Source of the DNA: Capronia americana
Lineage: Eukaryota; Ascomycota; Eurotiomycetes; Chaetothyriales; Herpotrichiellaceae
Assembly (NCBI GenBank): GCA_016110215.1
Contig: JADWQD010000014.1
Location: 806,001 to 870,000, forward strand
Length of the DNA stretch: 64,000 nucleotides
Direction: 5' to 3'
Of this stretch, positions 46,314-55,753 are shown piece by piece. The position numbers and the translations under genes are program-made. The notes under the pieces were generated by a model that saw only the letters and a list, made by a program, of their open reading frames with translations, searched no databases and was not told the origin of the DNA. Every line of letters begins with the position of its first letter. Positions within the stretch are counted from its first letter, which is position 1.

Positions 46314-47105
46314 ATGAACAATACGGCGACCGTCGAAAATGACAGCCCTTTCGTCCTCTCACTCAATCATGAGCGCAAGCTCGAACTCCCGGAGAAGAAA
46401 GAGCAGTACCTGGATCCTCTCCTCCACGCTCTGGATGGGTTGATATATCTCTATTTCGCGGCTCTCTACCTGTGCGACAATCTCTCGCTCCTCCTCATAC
46501 TACGGCTTGCGAACCAAATCGTGCATGTCCGAGCCCCGAGTTCTCAACTACCTCCCACGATCCTTGTCAGCGTGGTCTGCGTCGTGACACATCTGCTGCA
46601 GAGCCGACCGAGAGACAAGCGCATATATGGAGGCATTCTCATCGATTTTGTGGGCGAGCTGGCGCCATCAACGACTAGGCTTTTGCTGTTGGACATCCTC
46701 GTCTTTGCACTACAGTTGGTTATGCTAGTGGTGGGCCACGAGAAACAGAAAGCCTCGGGAGAGGCGCAGGCGCAGGAAACGCCGCAACCACAGGATCTAG
46801 AATCAGAAGAGGCCGGTCAACTACGGTCGCATGCTCAAGGTGAAGCAACCGAGACAGACGAGGGAATTGAAATGCAGAGCTTGCTACCAGGCGGTTTGGG
46901 AGAGCAGGAGCCAGCTCATCAGAAGCGGAGTGTTCCAGGTGGACAAGACGACGAGGTGATACTGCTGGACATGAAACAACTCCGGGTTTTAATGCGCAGG
47001 CCGCCGCCAACGTCATCCCCAGCTACGACTGAAGGCCCTACGGGTCGTGCCCCCCTTGCTACATTCTTGGCTAATCTGGCCGCTCGGAGGGCAAGGGGAG
47101 GTTAG
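46314..47105 (+). CDS. DUF1746 membrane protein (possible Dsc4-like Golgi Dsc E3-ligase subunit)
   Basis: Intronless, 263 aa from the MNNTATVEND start; the frame is open further upstream but only from a TTG. The DUF1746 core occupies residues about 28-145: LDPLLHALDGLIYLYFAALY, CDNLSLLLILRLANQIVHVR, DKRIYGGILIDFVGELAPST, then RLLLLDILVFALQLVMLVVG, giving at least two clear membrane segments. The C-terminal 110 residues are Gln/Glu-rich and end in AARRARGG. S. pombe Dsc4 belongs to this family and works in the Dsc ubiquitin ligase that triggers SREBP cleavage. Whether this protein has that role is inference. Confidence 0.82.
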   Translation: MNNTATVENDSPFVLSLNHERKLELPEKKEQYLDPLLHALDGLIYLYFAALYLCDNLSLLLILRLANQIVHVRAPSSQLPPTILVSVVCVVTHLLQSRPRDKRIYGGILIDFVGELAPSTTRLLLLDILVFALQLVMLVVGHEKQKASGEAQAQETPQPQDLESEEAGQLRSHAQGEATETDEGIEMQSLLPGGLGEQEPAHQKRSVPGGQDDEVILLDMKQLRVLMRRPPPTSSPATTEGPTGRAPLATFLANLAARRARGG

Positions 47106-47586
47106 ATCACAGACCTGGCTGGCGTACTCCTGGAAGAAGAAGAGCCAAAATCCCAAGTCCCGTCATTATGAGCGCGCTCGCATATGTACTTCTTGGTTTG
47201 CTTTCGTTCTCTATCTTCTAGTCGTGTAGCAAGTCCAGAAACCTTGCTCCTTGAAGACCTATGGTGACTAGAGTTTCCTCGAGATACTAAGCGGCAACCG
47301 CATCATGTTGCCGCCTTCATGGATAGTGGACTTAGAAGCATCCGCGATGTGGAAAGGACTTTGAATCCCTCCCATACGCCGTTAGAACTGTACTGTCTGT
47401 TTGAGCACGATCTCACTTTGAGAGTACGTACTCCGTACCGAGGACTCGTAGATACGATAACGTCGAGTCCTTCAGCCTCGTCTCCACAATCTCAGCCTTA
47501 CCGCAGACTCCAAAAGCCGCAGATGAACATCAACCTATTGTCCTCCCTTGACGCGACCTTTGCCCCCTGGCCGTCCGTATCTCAAG
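47106..47586. other. spacer upstream of ClpP gene
   Basis: Promoter region with one inverted TACGGAGTA copy at 47429-47437. A short ATG ORF (47319-47681) overlaps the clpP start out of frame and may act as a uORF. Confidence 0.45.
47429..47437 (-). repeat. TACGGAGTA motif copy 3 (inverted)
   Basis: Reads TACTCCGTA on the plus strand, 150 nt upstream of the ClpP start codon. Confidence 0.6.
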
Positions 47587-48632
47587 ATGCGCCCTCTCCT
47601 GCGAGCTGCTGCTCGACTTCAATCCACGGCACGCCATCCGGCCGCCGCCCGCGCAGCAACATGCGGCGCCATACAGCATAATGAGCCCTCTCGAAGGACA
47701 TACTCGTACTCCGGCTCTGCGCCCCCGCCGCGGCGGCCTACAACGACGAGTTGGCTTCCTGTTCCCTTCGTGACCGAAACCCTGGCCGGGATGGTAAGAC
47801 TTGACTGCGGACCCCTCACAACTGCCACCGTCGTCGGTGCCGGTTGTGGGTTTTGTTCTGTCGGGCTAACGCGATTTTGCAGACACACACGACGGACCTG
47901 TTCTCCCGACTGCTCAAAGAGAGAATCGTCGCCCTCTACGGGGAGGTGGACGACCGGATGGCGTGAGTATTCCCAGCCTGTCTATCTGAATAAGAGTTTC
48001 CGTTGGATTTCTGTCTCCAGCACTCCGTCCCCCCCTCAGTACTTCATGCCCATTCTTCAGTCTTCTCTAAGTTATGCGATTCTAACAGCGCTCTGTAACT
48101 CCCCAGCGCCACCGTCACGGCCTCACTCCTCTTCCTCGAATCAGAGAGCGACCGGCCGATCAGCATGTACATCAACTCGCCCGGCGGGAGCGTCACGGCG
48201 GGCCTCAGCATCTACGACTGCATGCAGTACATCGTGCCGGAGGTGTCGACGCTGGTGCTCGGCCAGGCGGCCTCGATGGGCTCACTCCTCCTGGCGGGCG
48301 GCTCGCCGGGCAAGCGCTACTGCCTGCCTCACTCGTCCGTGATGCTCCACCAGCCGTCGGGCGGCCACTACGGCACGGCGGCCGACATTGCGATCCACGC
48401 CAAGGAGATCCTGCGCGTACGCACGCAGCTCAACAAGATCTACGAGCGCCATCTGACGCCCAAGAACAAGGACAAGAAGATGACGGTCGACGACATCGAG
48501 AAGATGATGGAGAGGGATTACTTCCTGAGTGCCGAGGAGGCGCTCGAGCTAGGCGTCGTGGATGAGATCCTGGCGAGCAGGAAGAAGAAGCCCGACGAGG
48601 GGGAAAGGGAGAAGGACAAGGAGGGGACATGA
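47587..48632 (+). CDS. clpP: mitochondrial ClpP protease
   Basis: Exons 47587-47793, 47883-47962, 48107-48632; 270 aa. The N-terminal 50 residues are Arg/Ala/Ser-rich (MRPLLRAAARLQSTARHPAA), a typical mitochondrial presequence. The mature part carries FSRLLKERIVALYGEVDDRM, ISMYINSPGGSVTAGLSIYD, the nucleophile motif LGQAASMGS (Ser about 152) and the His motif HSSVMLHQPSGGHYG (His about 177). The Asp in MMERDYFLSAEEALELG completes the triad. The Lys/Glu-rich C-terminus is extended. ClpP forms a 14-mer that degrades matrix proteins with ClpX; yeasts such as S. cerevisiae lack it. Confidence 0.95.
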
Positions 48633-49507
48633 ACGGCACATTTTGAAAAAGGACACCACCCGTGTGCTTTCGGAGAGAAAATACTGGGAGGGAGCGGTTT
48701 TTGCCCGGCCCCAGCGCTGCGAACTTCTGTACAATACGGGGGACTGGGCAGGATGCGGAAGCTCGCGTTCACGCGGGTTCGCCTTGTACCACCATGTATT
48801 CGATGGGCTCTCTGCTTTAGGTGGCAGAGGATGCATCCGGGAATGGTGATAAAGATGGAGATGCAGACACCCATCTCAGCATATTGACGGAGAATCCCTT
48901 CTCAACTATAAGAGACGGAGAGGAGAAGGAAAGCGCCAGACAAGCGCGCTGCTTTCCATTAAAGGCCGGACCGACCAGAGCACCCCCAGACGTGTCAAAA
49001 GGGAAACGAAAGCAGCAAATATACGCATCTCGACAAGGAGATTGCAGGAGAAGAAGTGTTTTGCGGATGAAGATGAATCTCTGTCCATATTACACCAAGG
49101 ATAGGTAGCTATACAGATCCGCTCAACTCATTTCAAGACCTGCCCCTCACTAGAATCATAAAGTCGTACAAAGATCATCGTATATGCAAATTGTTTCCAA
49201 AGATCCATTCTGGCCCGGCAGCAGATCGGGACGGCATCAGACAGCCCCACGGCGGACTCGAATGATAGATTCCCGGGCGACAACAGAGGCCTACGGGGAC
49301 CTCTACGCCGAAAACTCGGATTCATTCGAGTCCCTAGCACCTGGGCCCTGTTCATGTGTTTTGAATTAGGTCCGCTTTGTCCAGCGCTTGCTTTTGGCAG
49401 CATTTGAGTAAAGAGCAATAAATCAAAGGTCGTCGCATCGTCAATCGTATCATCATATCTCGTCAATCCTGGATTAGAATACCCTGATACCAGGGAAATT
49501 TGCTCCG
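48633..49507. other. spacer between convergent clpP and Clr5 genes
   Basis: About 0.9 kb of convergent 3' flank; no supported gene. Confidence 0.5.
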
Positions 49508-51082
49508 TCATGACCATGTTCCTCGGCGTTGAGGAGCAGGACTGGCGGTACGGCTTGGCGATAGGCGTTCCTTCTTGATGGCAGGCTTGAAATCGTCGTC
49601 GTCATCCTCAACTTCTTCCACCTGTGCTTGTGTTTGCTGTTCTAGTCTTTCAAGCATCTTGGTCCAAAGGAAAACATCCCCAGCATCATTCATCGCCGCA
49701 GACATGGCTTGTTGACGTTGGCAGATCTCAATCAAGACAGATCTGGAGAGCTTGTTGTCGCCGGAGACGTATCTGAGGGCGGTGTTGAAGCTTCGACGTG
49801 CTTCCGGATATCGCTCTTTGGAATACTGCATGCGGCCAAGGCGCCGGTATGCCAGGCCCACCCGCCAAAGGTCAATACTGCCAGGAACCTTCTGCAGTTC
49901 TTCTAATCGACCCTGAACTTGTGTGCAAAGTTCCTCTGCATCTCCGTGTTGATCCTGCGCAACGCTTCTGTACGCCTGGAGGAGGAGAAAGTATACCGAC
50001 AGAGCCGAGTTCGGTCCAATCGCCTTGTCAACTTCCTCGATTGAAGGCAACCAGTCACTCAAATCTGTCATCGGATCATACCACAGGAGGTCCAGAGCTC
50101 GGTTCAGGCGCACCTCGAAAAGCAGTTTGTTCTGCTTGTCAATTCGGCTTTCAAGGCCGTCAAACATGGAACGTGCGGCTTGTTTGTATAGTTCCCGAAG
50201 CTGGCTCACATCCAAGTCGCCAAAGTCGCTGAATAGAGCATGCCTCGCGTCTTGCGGGTCAAGGAACTTGTGCGCCCAATCCTTAACGTTTCTTAACACA
50301 AGACTGGCAATGGCAGCATGACCAGAGTGGGCCACCCGCCCAACTTCATGGAGCAACGACATCGGGATTTCGTAGTACCAGGACTCAAAGAGGCGAGGGT
50401 TCTTAAAACTTGCCAGAGCTCGGTTCCATTCTTTGAAAGCGAGGTCATGCTTGCCGTTTTCGAAGAGATTGATGCCAGCTGTTAGACTCGAAGACAGCAG
50501 CCGTGACGCTTGCCGTCCGTCGTTGTGCTGCGAGGACAATGCCGAGTCCCAGGAGCCATGAATGAACGCGGAATGCGTCCACCTTCGAAGGTCCAGAAGA
50601 AATCGCTCCCTGGTGTCGGTAATATTGAACCTGTCGAGTGGTGGAAGGACAATTGATGGCCTCGGCGACGTCCAGGGGACTACTGCGCTGGTAGTAGGCG
50701 AAGGCGGCAATTGGAAGGGCGACGCTGCGGAAGGCAGTGGTGACAGTTGGGTCTGAGCTCGCTGTCGAGCCCGCTTTCGTTTGAGAGATCGCTCGGCGCG
50801 CTCTCTGATGTCCTCCGGAGCAGCACCGTTGGGGACGGGGACTTCGCCTTCAACGATCATTTTGGCCTCGTCTTCTTTGAGGTACTTTCGAAGCTTCCAG
50901 GCCTTGATTTTGTTCTTGAACATCTTCTCCGAGGCCCAAAAGCTATGCTGATCCCTCAGGATCCGCATCACTTCCGGAAGAGGTTTATTCTCCTCCTTGT
51001 ACAACCGAGTGAAAAGCGGCCGCCATGCCTCCCAGTCGCTGTCAGACCTAGGGCGGAATAAAGAACTGTTCGCTGTATCCAT
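49508..51082 (-). CDS. Clr5-domain protein
   Basis: Intronless, 524 aa. Residues about 16-70 form the Clr5 domain (DWEAWRPLFTRLYKEENKPL, PEVMRILRDQHSFWASEKMF, KNKIKAWKLRKYLKEDE), a small helical module shared with S. pombe Clr5 and many filamentous-fungal proteins. A basic stretch (ERSLKRKRARQRAQ) and a Ser/Pro-rich linker follow. From about 170 the protein is helical and TPR-like (LTAGINLFENGKHDLAFKEW, DLWRVGLAYRRLGRMQYSKE, RYPEARRSFNTALRYV). The tail has an acidic run (EEVEDDDDDF) and basic end. Likely nuclear. S. pombe Clr5 is linked to silencing, but family-wide function is unknown. Confidence 0.88.
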   Translation of the reverse strand: MDTANSSLFRPRSDSDWEAWRPLFTRLYKEENKPLPEVMRILRDQHSFWASEKMFKNKIKAWKLRKYLKEDEAKMIVEGEVPVPNGAAPEDIRERAERSLKRKRARQRAQTQLSPLPSAASPFQLPPSPTTSAVVPWTSPRPSIVLPPLDRFNITDTRERFLLDLRRWTHSAFIHGSWDSALSSQHNDGRQASRLLSSSLTAGINLFENGKHDLAFKEWNRALASFKNPRLFESWYYEIPMSLLHEVGRVAHSGHAAIASLVLRNVKDWAHKFLDPQDARHALFSDFGDLDVSQLRELYKQAARSMFDGLESRIDKQNKLLFEVRLNRALDLLWYDPMTDLSDWLPSIEEVDKAIGPNSALSVYFLLLQAYRSVAQDQHGDAEELCTQVQGRLEELQKVPGSIDLWRVGLAYRRLGRMQYSKERYPEARRSFNTALRYVSGDNKLSRSVLIEICQRQQAMSAAMNDAGDVFLWTKMLERLEQQTQAQVEEVEDDDDDFKPAIKKERLSPSRTASPAPQRRGTWS

Positions 51083-51948
51083 AGCTTTTGCGAGTTGCTC
51101 TTGATTAACGCATTACAGTAGCAGCAGTCACAAGTGTCGAGGAGGCGAACAAGTTGAAGGCGGAGTGACTGGAGACTAAATTACAATGGGTAAATGCGGC
51201 TCTATGATGTCGCGGACCAAAGTTCCCCTGATAGCGGGAGTGTCTTGAAGACGTGAGGTCGGGTTGAGGCTGACCAAACGAAGGGAAGACGAAAGTTCCT
51301 TCTGCGGGCTGCTAGAAGTCTAGACCGCCAAGCCCCCGATTCCTTGTCGGGGAAAGCGCATCTCTTGCTCTTGGCAAGGAAGTGCCGCTCGTCTGACGCC
51401 AAAATATTGGCAATATTTCTCTCCCCTGCGGCAATCTCATCCTCTGCCCCCTCAGGCGGCGGCAAGCGTCGGCTCACGGAAATGCACTGCGAGATCTAGT
51501 TCTCGATAGCATGGGCCACTTTCACCCACTTCTTAACCACTTGAATTCCTTTTGAGCTGCAGCTGCCTGCGGTGAAGCCTTCGTGGGCGGCACCATCTTC
51601 CCGGTCAGACCCAAATCACCTGCTCGACCAAAGTGCCTGCGAGGGACTTGTGTGATTTGAGTCACTCAGCGAATCACGGCGACATTCCGAGAGCCTGATC
51701 TATCCGTTTTGGGGTGTAGTGACCTTTTCTTGTCAAACGCGTGGAGAGTCATCTCGGTCGGTTGAGGCTTAGCACAGTAGATCGCTGTCACCTTCAGGCA
51801 TCGCGTTTTGAGTGGAATTGATCCTCTCTTCCTGTCGACCCCATACTAAAACAACACATTACATTGACGAAGCCACCAGCATCCGAAGTCCTTCTCTAAC
51901 CCACCGGTTTTGGCGTCAACTGGCCTCGGATTGGTCAAATGAGCGGCC
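51083..51948. other. divergent promoter, Clr5 / DUF1152 genes
   Basis: No gene supported. An ATG at 51939 opens a short frame that overlaps the DUF1152 start out of frame. Confidence 0.45.
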
Positions 51949-53391
51949 ATGCTACAAGATGCCGACAATGTCGACGGTGCCCTGATAAGCAGCCTCAGTG
52001 CCCGTCTCCGGCATCAGGTGGAAGAGGTCGAGCGAGCGTATCGTACTGGACATCGAAATGTGCGCACAGTCCTGCGACGACAATATGTCAACACCATCCA
52101 TCCTAACCCAGATCATCCTCTCTGCGAGCTCTTGGGAGAAGAGCAACTCTTGAAGATGTTAGGATTCTTGTCAGCAACTATTGCTCTTTTCACGTTGGCC
52201 CGGGTATATGATGAGTGTCACGCAACTTTATGTCGAGCGCTTGCAGCAGGACGCAGAGGCGAAATCGGTTACGACGCCTTTCGGCGCAATCCATGTGTCG
52301 ACCTTCGTGCGCTAGCTGATGAGATACGGCAGCTCGAGGAAGCCGTTCATGATCAGATCGTCCTGGAAGCAACCTCGAAGGATACCTCGCTGTTGACAGC
52401 TAGGTGGCATCGACTTCCACCCATGACATTTGATAACCTTCCACGGCTGCATTCTCTTGCCGATATTCTCCCTGGCGAGCAGTCGAAGAGCCATGAATAT
52501 GCTGGCGTCGGTGGTGGTGGAGGGTCAGACATTATCAGTGCCAGTTTGATAGGTCATCTATTGCGACGCCAACACAAGGAAATGAACCTGCTGATCTCCA
52601 CGCGAACATGGACCACGGGCTCGCAAGGAAAGAAGGGCTCAAAGCTGGGAATCAAGCGCGAGGTCTACAACCACGGTGGCACGGTTGAGGCCCAAGGCCG
52701 GCCCGTGGCCGGTACATTCCGAGTCAGGGAATTCACTACTGCAGAAGGACGCGACCTTGAAGCTATTCCTCTGCCATTTCACCGTCAAATTTTCATGGTG
52801 CTGGATCAAGGCGACTCGAAGGCGCAGATATCTCAGCATGACCAAGCGGATCTCACAGAACAATTCGGCGCTGTACTTCGTCAGGCTGAACGGCCCATCG
52901 AGACGGTGATTATTGTGGACACTGGCGGAGACGTATTTGGAGCCGACACAAATGGAACAACAACTCCGGACCAGGACTATCGGGTACAAAGGGCCATGGG
53001 CCGTTTGGTTTCCGAGTACAATCTTGTGACCGCTGTGGTAGCCCCTGGAGTCGATGCTCCCACCGACGCCCCCCGCAAGGCCTTTGAAGCCGGCGGGATG
53101 GTCTACAAACCAAAAGAAGACGAAAAGAAGATGCTCCTTGACCTGCTGGTCAGCAAGTACAGAATGGACGGCTCCGACCCCACTAGATTCGGCAAGACGA
53201 CATTAGCATTGCAGGCCCGATTGCGGGGACTTGTTGGTTGGACGTCCCTAGACCTTCCGACATACGTTGTTGACACGTGGGAGAATCCATGGAACAGTTT
53301 CGTGTATATCAGGGAATGTATGAGCGACATCATCTTCATGCCGACAGCAGACCTGCTCCCACTAATCGAGCCCGCAAGGACCAAAGCTTGA
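51949..53391 (+). CDS. DUF1152-family protein
   Basis: Intronless, 480 aa. Residues 1-180 are a helical N-terminal region (MLGFLSATIALFTLARVYDE, LADEIRQLEEAVHDQIVLEA). From about 188 it has the glycine loop GVGGGGGSDIISASLIGHLL, and later VIIVDTGGDVFGAD, TAVVAPGVDAPTD and AFEAGGMVYKP. Position and wording match DUF1152 proteins of bacteria and archaea, which share a GGGGD loop and a VDxGGD motif. The Gly loop suggests nucleotide or phosphate binding; no enzymatic activity is known to me. The final part (GKTTLALQARLRGLVGW, FVYIRECMSDIIFMPTADLL) may be another helical piece. The family call is from memory and moderately firm. Confidence 0.75.
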   Translation: MLQDADNVDGALISSLSARLRHQVEEVERAYRTGHRNVRTVLRRQYVNTIHPNPDHPLCELLGEEQLLKMLGFLSATIALFTLARVYDECHATLCRALAAGRRGEIGYDAFRRNPCVDLRALADEIRQLEEAVHDQIVLEATSKDTSLLTARWHRLPPMTFDNLPRLHSLADILPGEQSKSHEYAGVGGGGGSDIISASLIGHLLRRQHKEMNLLISTRTWTTGSQGKKGSKLGIKREVYNHGGTVEAQGRPVAGTFRVREFTTAEGRDLEAIPLPFHRQIFMVLDQGDSKAQISQHDQADLTEQFGAVLRQAERPIETVIIVDTGGDVFGADTNGTTTPDQDYRVQRAMGRLVSEYNLVTAVVAPGVDAPTDAPRKAFEAGGMVYKPKEDEKKMLLDLLVSKYRMDGSDPTRFGKTTLALQARLRGLVGWTSLDLPTYVVDTWENPWNSFVYIRECMSDIIFMPTADLLPLIEPARTKA

Positions 53392-53696
53392 CAGAAGCCG
53401 CATTTCGCGCTTATCTGTAGGCTGCAGCCGATTGGCACCCGCAACCCGAGGCCGAACGCTCGGTGTAGACATTAATACGAAGCACTGCCAGGTGGTTCTG
53501 GGATGGTGCTGGGGAGGCGACTCCCGTCCCACGAGGCTGTGGGTTTCTTGGCAAGGCTGTGGATCTCGACGACTGGACATCCACCCTTGCTCTCTTCCTC
53601 GTATGTACAATTCATGTAAAACACCAATTCTACCAGACTTGACCCAGGTCTTGACCAAATACAAATCCGCGAAACCATTAAACTTAACTTCTCAGC
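53392..53696. other. spacer upstream of cytidine deaminase
   Basis: 305 nt between tandem + genes; promoter only. Confidence 0.5.
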
Positions 53697-54393
53697 ATGG
53701 CAGACAAACCACTGGCGCCCTTATCAGATAGCGAGTTGACCAAACTTGCCACGCTGGCAATTCAGTCCAAATCAAATGCATATTGTAAGTCCTTTTAGAG
53801 GGTCCAATGACATGCGAAGCCTCTCGCGAAGCTTTACTCGGGAGGAAATGAGAAAAGGCATTCGCGTGCAAAGCACGAGAAGAGTTTCAAATACATTTGC
53901 AAATTTCAGCCGCCAATCCTTGTTCTCGAGCTCATCCCCCCGTTCAGGTCCTTCGATAATCTCTGCTGATAATCCCTCTTTCAATACAGGTCCGTACTCC
54001 AACTTCCGGGTCGGAGCTTGTGTTCTCCTCACAAATGGGACATACCACACCGGCGCCAACGTCGAAGTCGCCGCAACACCCGTCGGCATCTGCGCGGAAC
54101 GATGCGCCATCGCGCCCATCATCGCGAGTGTTTCGCGGCCCGAAATGCCCGTGATCCGTGCCATTGCTGTGGCCACAGACATCAGCCCGCCAGCAAGTCC
54201 GTGTGGTATGTGTCGGCAATTTATCAATGAGTTTGCAAGTTCAAGGGAGTTGCCGATTTACATGTACGGCAAGGAAGGGCTGGATGGGGAGCCCGTAAAG
54301 ATGACGATAGGGGAGTTGTTGCCCATGTCCTTCGGGCCGAATGACATGGAAAAGAATCCGGGCTCGCTGCCAGGGAAGGATCAGACGCTGTGA
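53697..54393 (+). CDS. cdd1: cytidine deaminase (CDA family)
   Basis: Exons 53697-53784 and 53990-54393, with a 205-nt intron (GTAAGT to ATACAG); 163 aa. Pyrimidine salvage: hydrolytic deamination of cytidine and deoxycytidine to uridine and deoxyuridine. AYCPYSNFRVGACVLLTNG is the conserved strand-turn. The zinc site is complete: GICAERCAI supplies one Cys and the proton-shuttling Glu, and SPCGMCRQFINEF the other two Cys. GANVEVAATPVG replaces the usual GANVENASYG. The C-terminal 25 residues (SFGPNDMEKNPG) are a short extension. Probably a cytosolic homotetramer. Confidence 0.93.
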
Positions 54394-54799
54394 GCAGGGA
54401 GAGCGTCGGATAGCCAGTGCTGGCCCTCATAGATGATGTTGGTACCCCGTAGATATAGCTTCCTTGGGTAAGCGATAAGATCTTAAATCTGTGGTACGGT
54501 TCCGTTTGGGCCCTGTTCGCTGCTGTGCTCTGTCTTGCAAGCACTTTTGTATTTGACGCCGCGCTGATATCCAACGTTTGTCGCGTGCGTATCTGGGGTT
54601 TGAAGTGATCCCAGCCATCACTTGTTGCGCTACGCTCCCACCTCGAGTGCTCTCATTACGCCCCATCAAGTGAGCATGGCAACCTCTTCCACCGTCCATC
54701 AGATCTCCTTTGGTCATCCAATCTGACCGGGAGTTTCTGTCATGAACAGTTGCACTTGACATCGAGCCAGATCCCCGCATCGCCTCTTGTTCGAGGGGT
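54394..54799. other. spacer between convergent genes
   Basis: Convergent 3' flanks of cytidine deaminase and Naa20. I checked for a tRNA near 54470-54530 and could not fold one. Confidence 0.45.
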
Positions 54800-55441
54800 T
54801 TAGAAGACGTCCTCCGGATCTACCTTGAAATCCTCCCCATTCTCCCTAACATGGTTCCGGTGGACATCCCGATCTAGTGGCTTTCTCATATCCAGCGCAT
54901 CCTCTCCATTCTTTGAGATACCGGTCGGATCATCGGAATAGTACTTAACTACCGTCCGGAAGGTCGAGTATCCCATACTCTCATACATTTTGATAGCGTT
55001 CTTGTTGCTCTTTCTCACAAAGAGGTCCACAAACCAGGCGTTCTGTTGGTTACATGCCGTCTCCAGGGATTCCGTCAGCAGCTTGCCATATCCGAGTCGA
55101 CGGTATTGTGGTGCTATGGACAGGGCCGTGACGTGACCATGCCATGGCAAGTAATGTTCCGTATTCCTACAAGAGATTTCCTTCCATTCAGGATTGCTCG
55201 CTCCACATTTACAAACAGAAGGCAGGCTGGCCACTTACAGTAAATGCGCGGGCGACTCTTCGACTTTGCCGATGATGTAGCCCACAATTTGGCCGTGTTC
55301 CTCAATACACTGGAACAGAGAAGGCCATCTCATCAGATACGTGAGATAGAAATTTAGGTCATAATTTTCGGTGTAGGGATCCAGGTTGCATAGGTTCAGA
55401 TGAAATAAGTCCGATGGCTGGACTCGTCTTATGGTTGGCAT
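54800..55441 (-). CDS. nat3: N-terminal acetyltransferase NatB catalytic subunit (Naa20/Nat3)
   Basis: Exons 55441-55239 and 55166-54800, with a 72-nt intron (GTAAGT donor, TTGTAG acceptor); 189 aa. Acetylates nascent chains starting Met-Asp, Met-Glu or Met-Asn on ribosomes with Mdm20. GNAT motifs: TIRRVQPSDLFHLNLCNLDP, TENYDLNFYLTYLMRWPSLF, IVGYIIGKVEESP, the acetyl-CoA loop HGHVTALSIAPQYRRLGYGK, and FVDLFVRKSNKNAIKMYESM then GYSTFRTVVKYYSDD. The C-terminus (DALDMRKPLDRDVHRNHVRE) matches Naa20. It shares a 312-bp promoter with the divergent downstream gene. Confidence 0.94.
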
Positions 55442-55753
55442 CGCGCCTCATCTTCCCCAGTGCGAACAGTTGCCTGAGAGCAGAGGTCGAGCGAAATAAG
55501 CATGAAGCTGATGGAGCCAAGTTTGATTGTGGGGGAGGAAACGAGGCACCTGCGACTCCGACGAAACGCGCCGTTGCGCAAATCGCCGAGCGAGCCAGAA
55601 CAGTGACGGCCTGAGCTTGGATTCCTGCTGTCCAACACCTTGTTTACAGATAGATAGGGCGTCGACAGACATGCTTCCACCTTCATAATAACGGAAATCC
55701 TAATTAACAACAAACATCCTCCACATCGGCTCACCACCGCCTGCGCTGGGACA
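55442..55753. promoter_or_regulatory. bidirectional promoter, nat3 / 55.7-kb gene
   Basis: 312 nt separates two opposed start codons, so both promoters must lie here. No TATA box on either strand that I can see. Confidence 0.5.

Noticed and set aside
54440..54560. tRNA-like stretch near a GGTTCC word
   Set aside because: No acceptor, D or anticodon stems could be formed on either strand.
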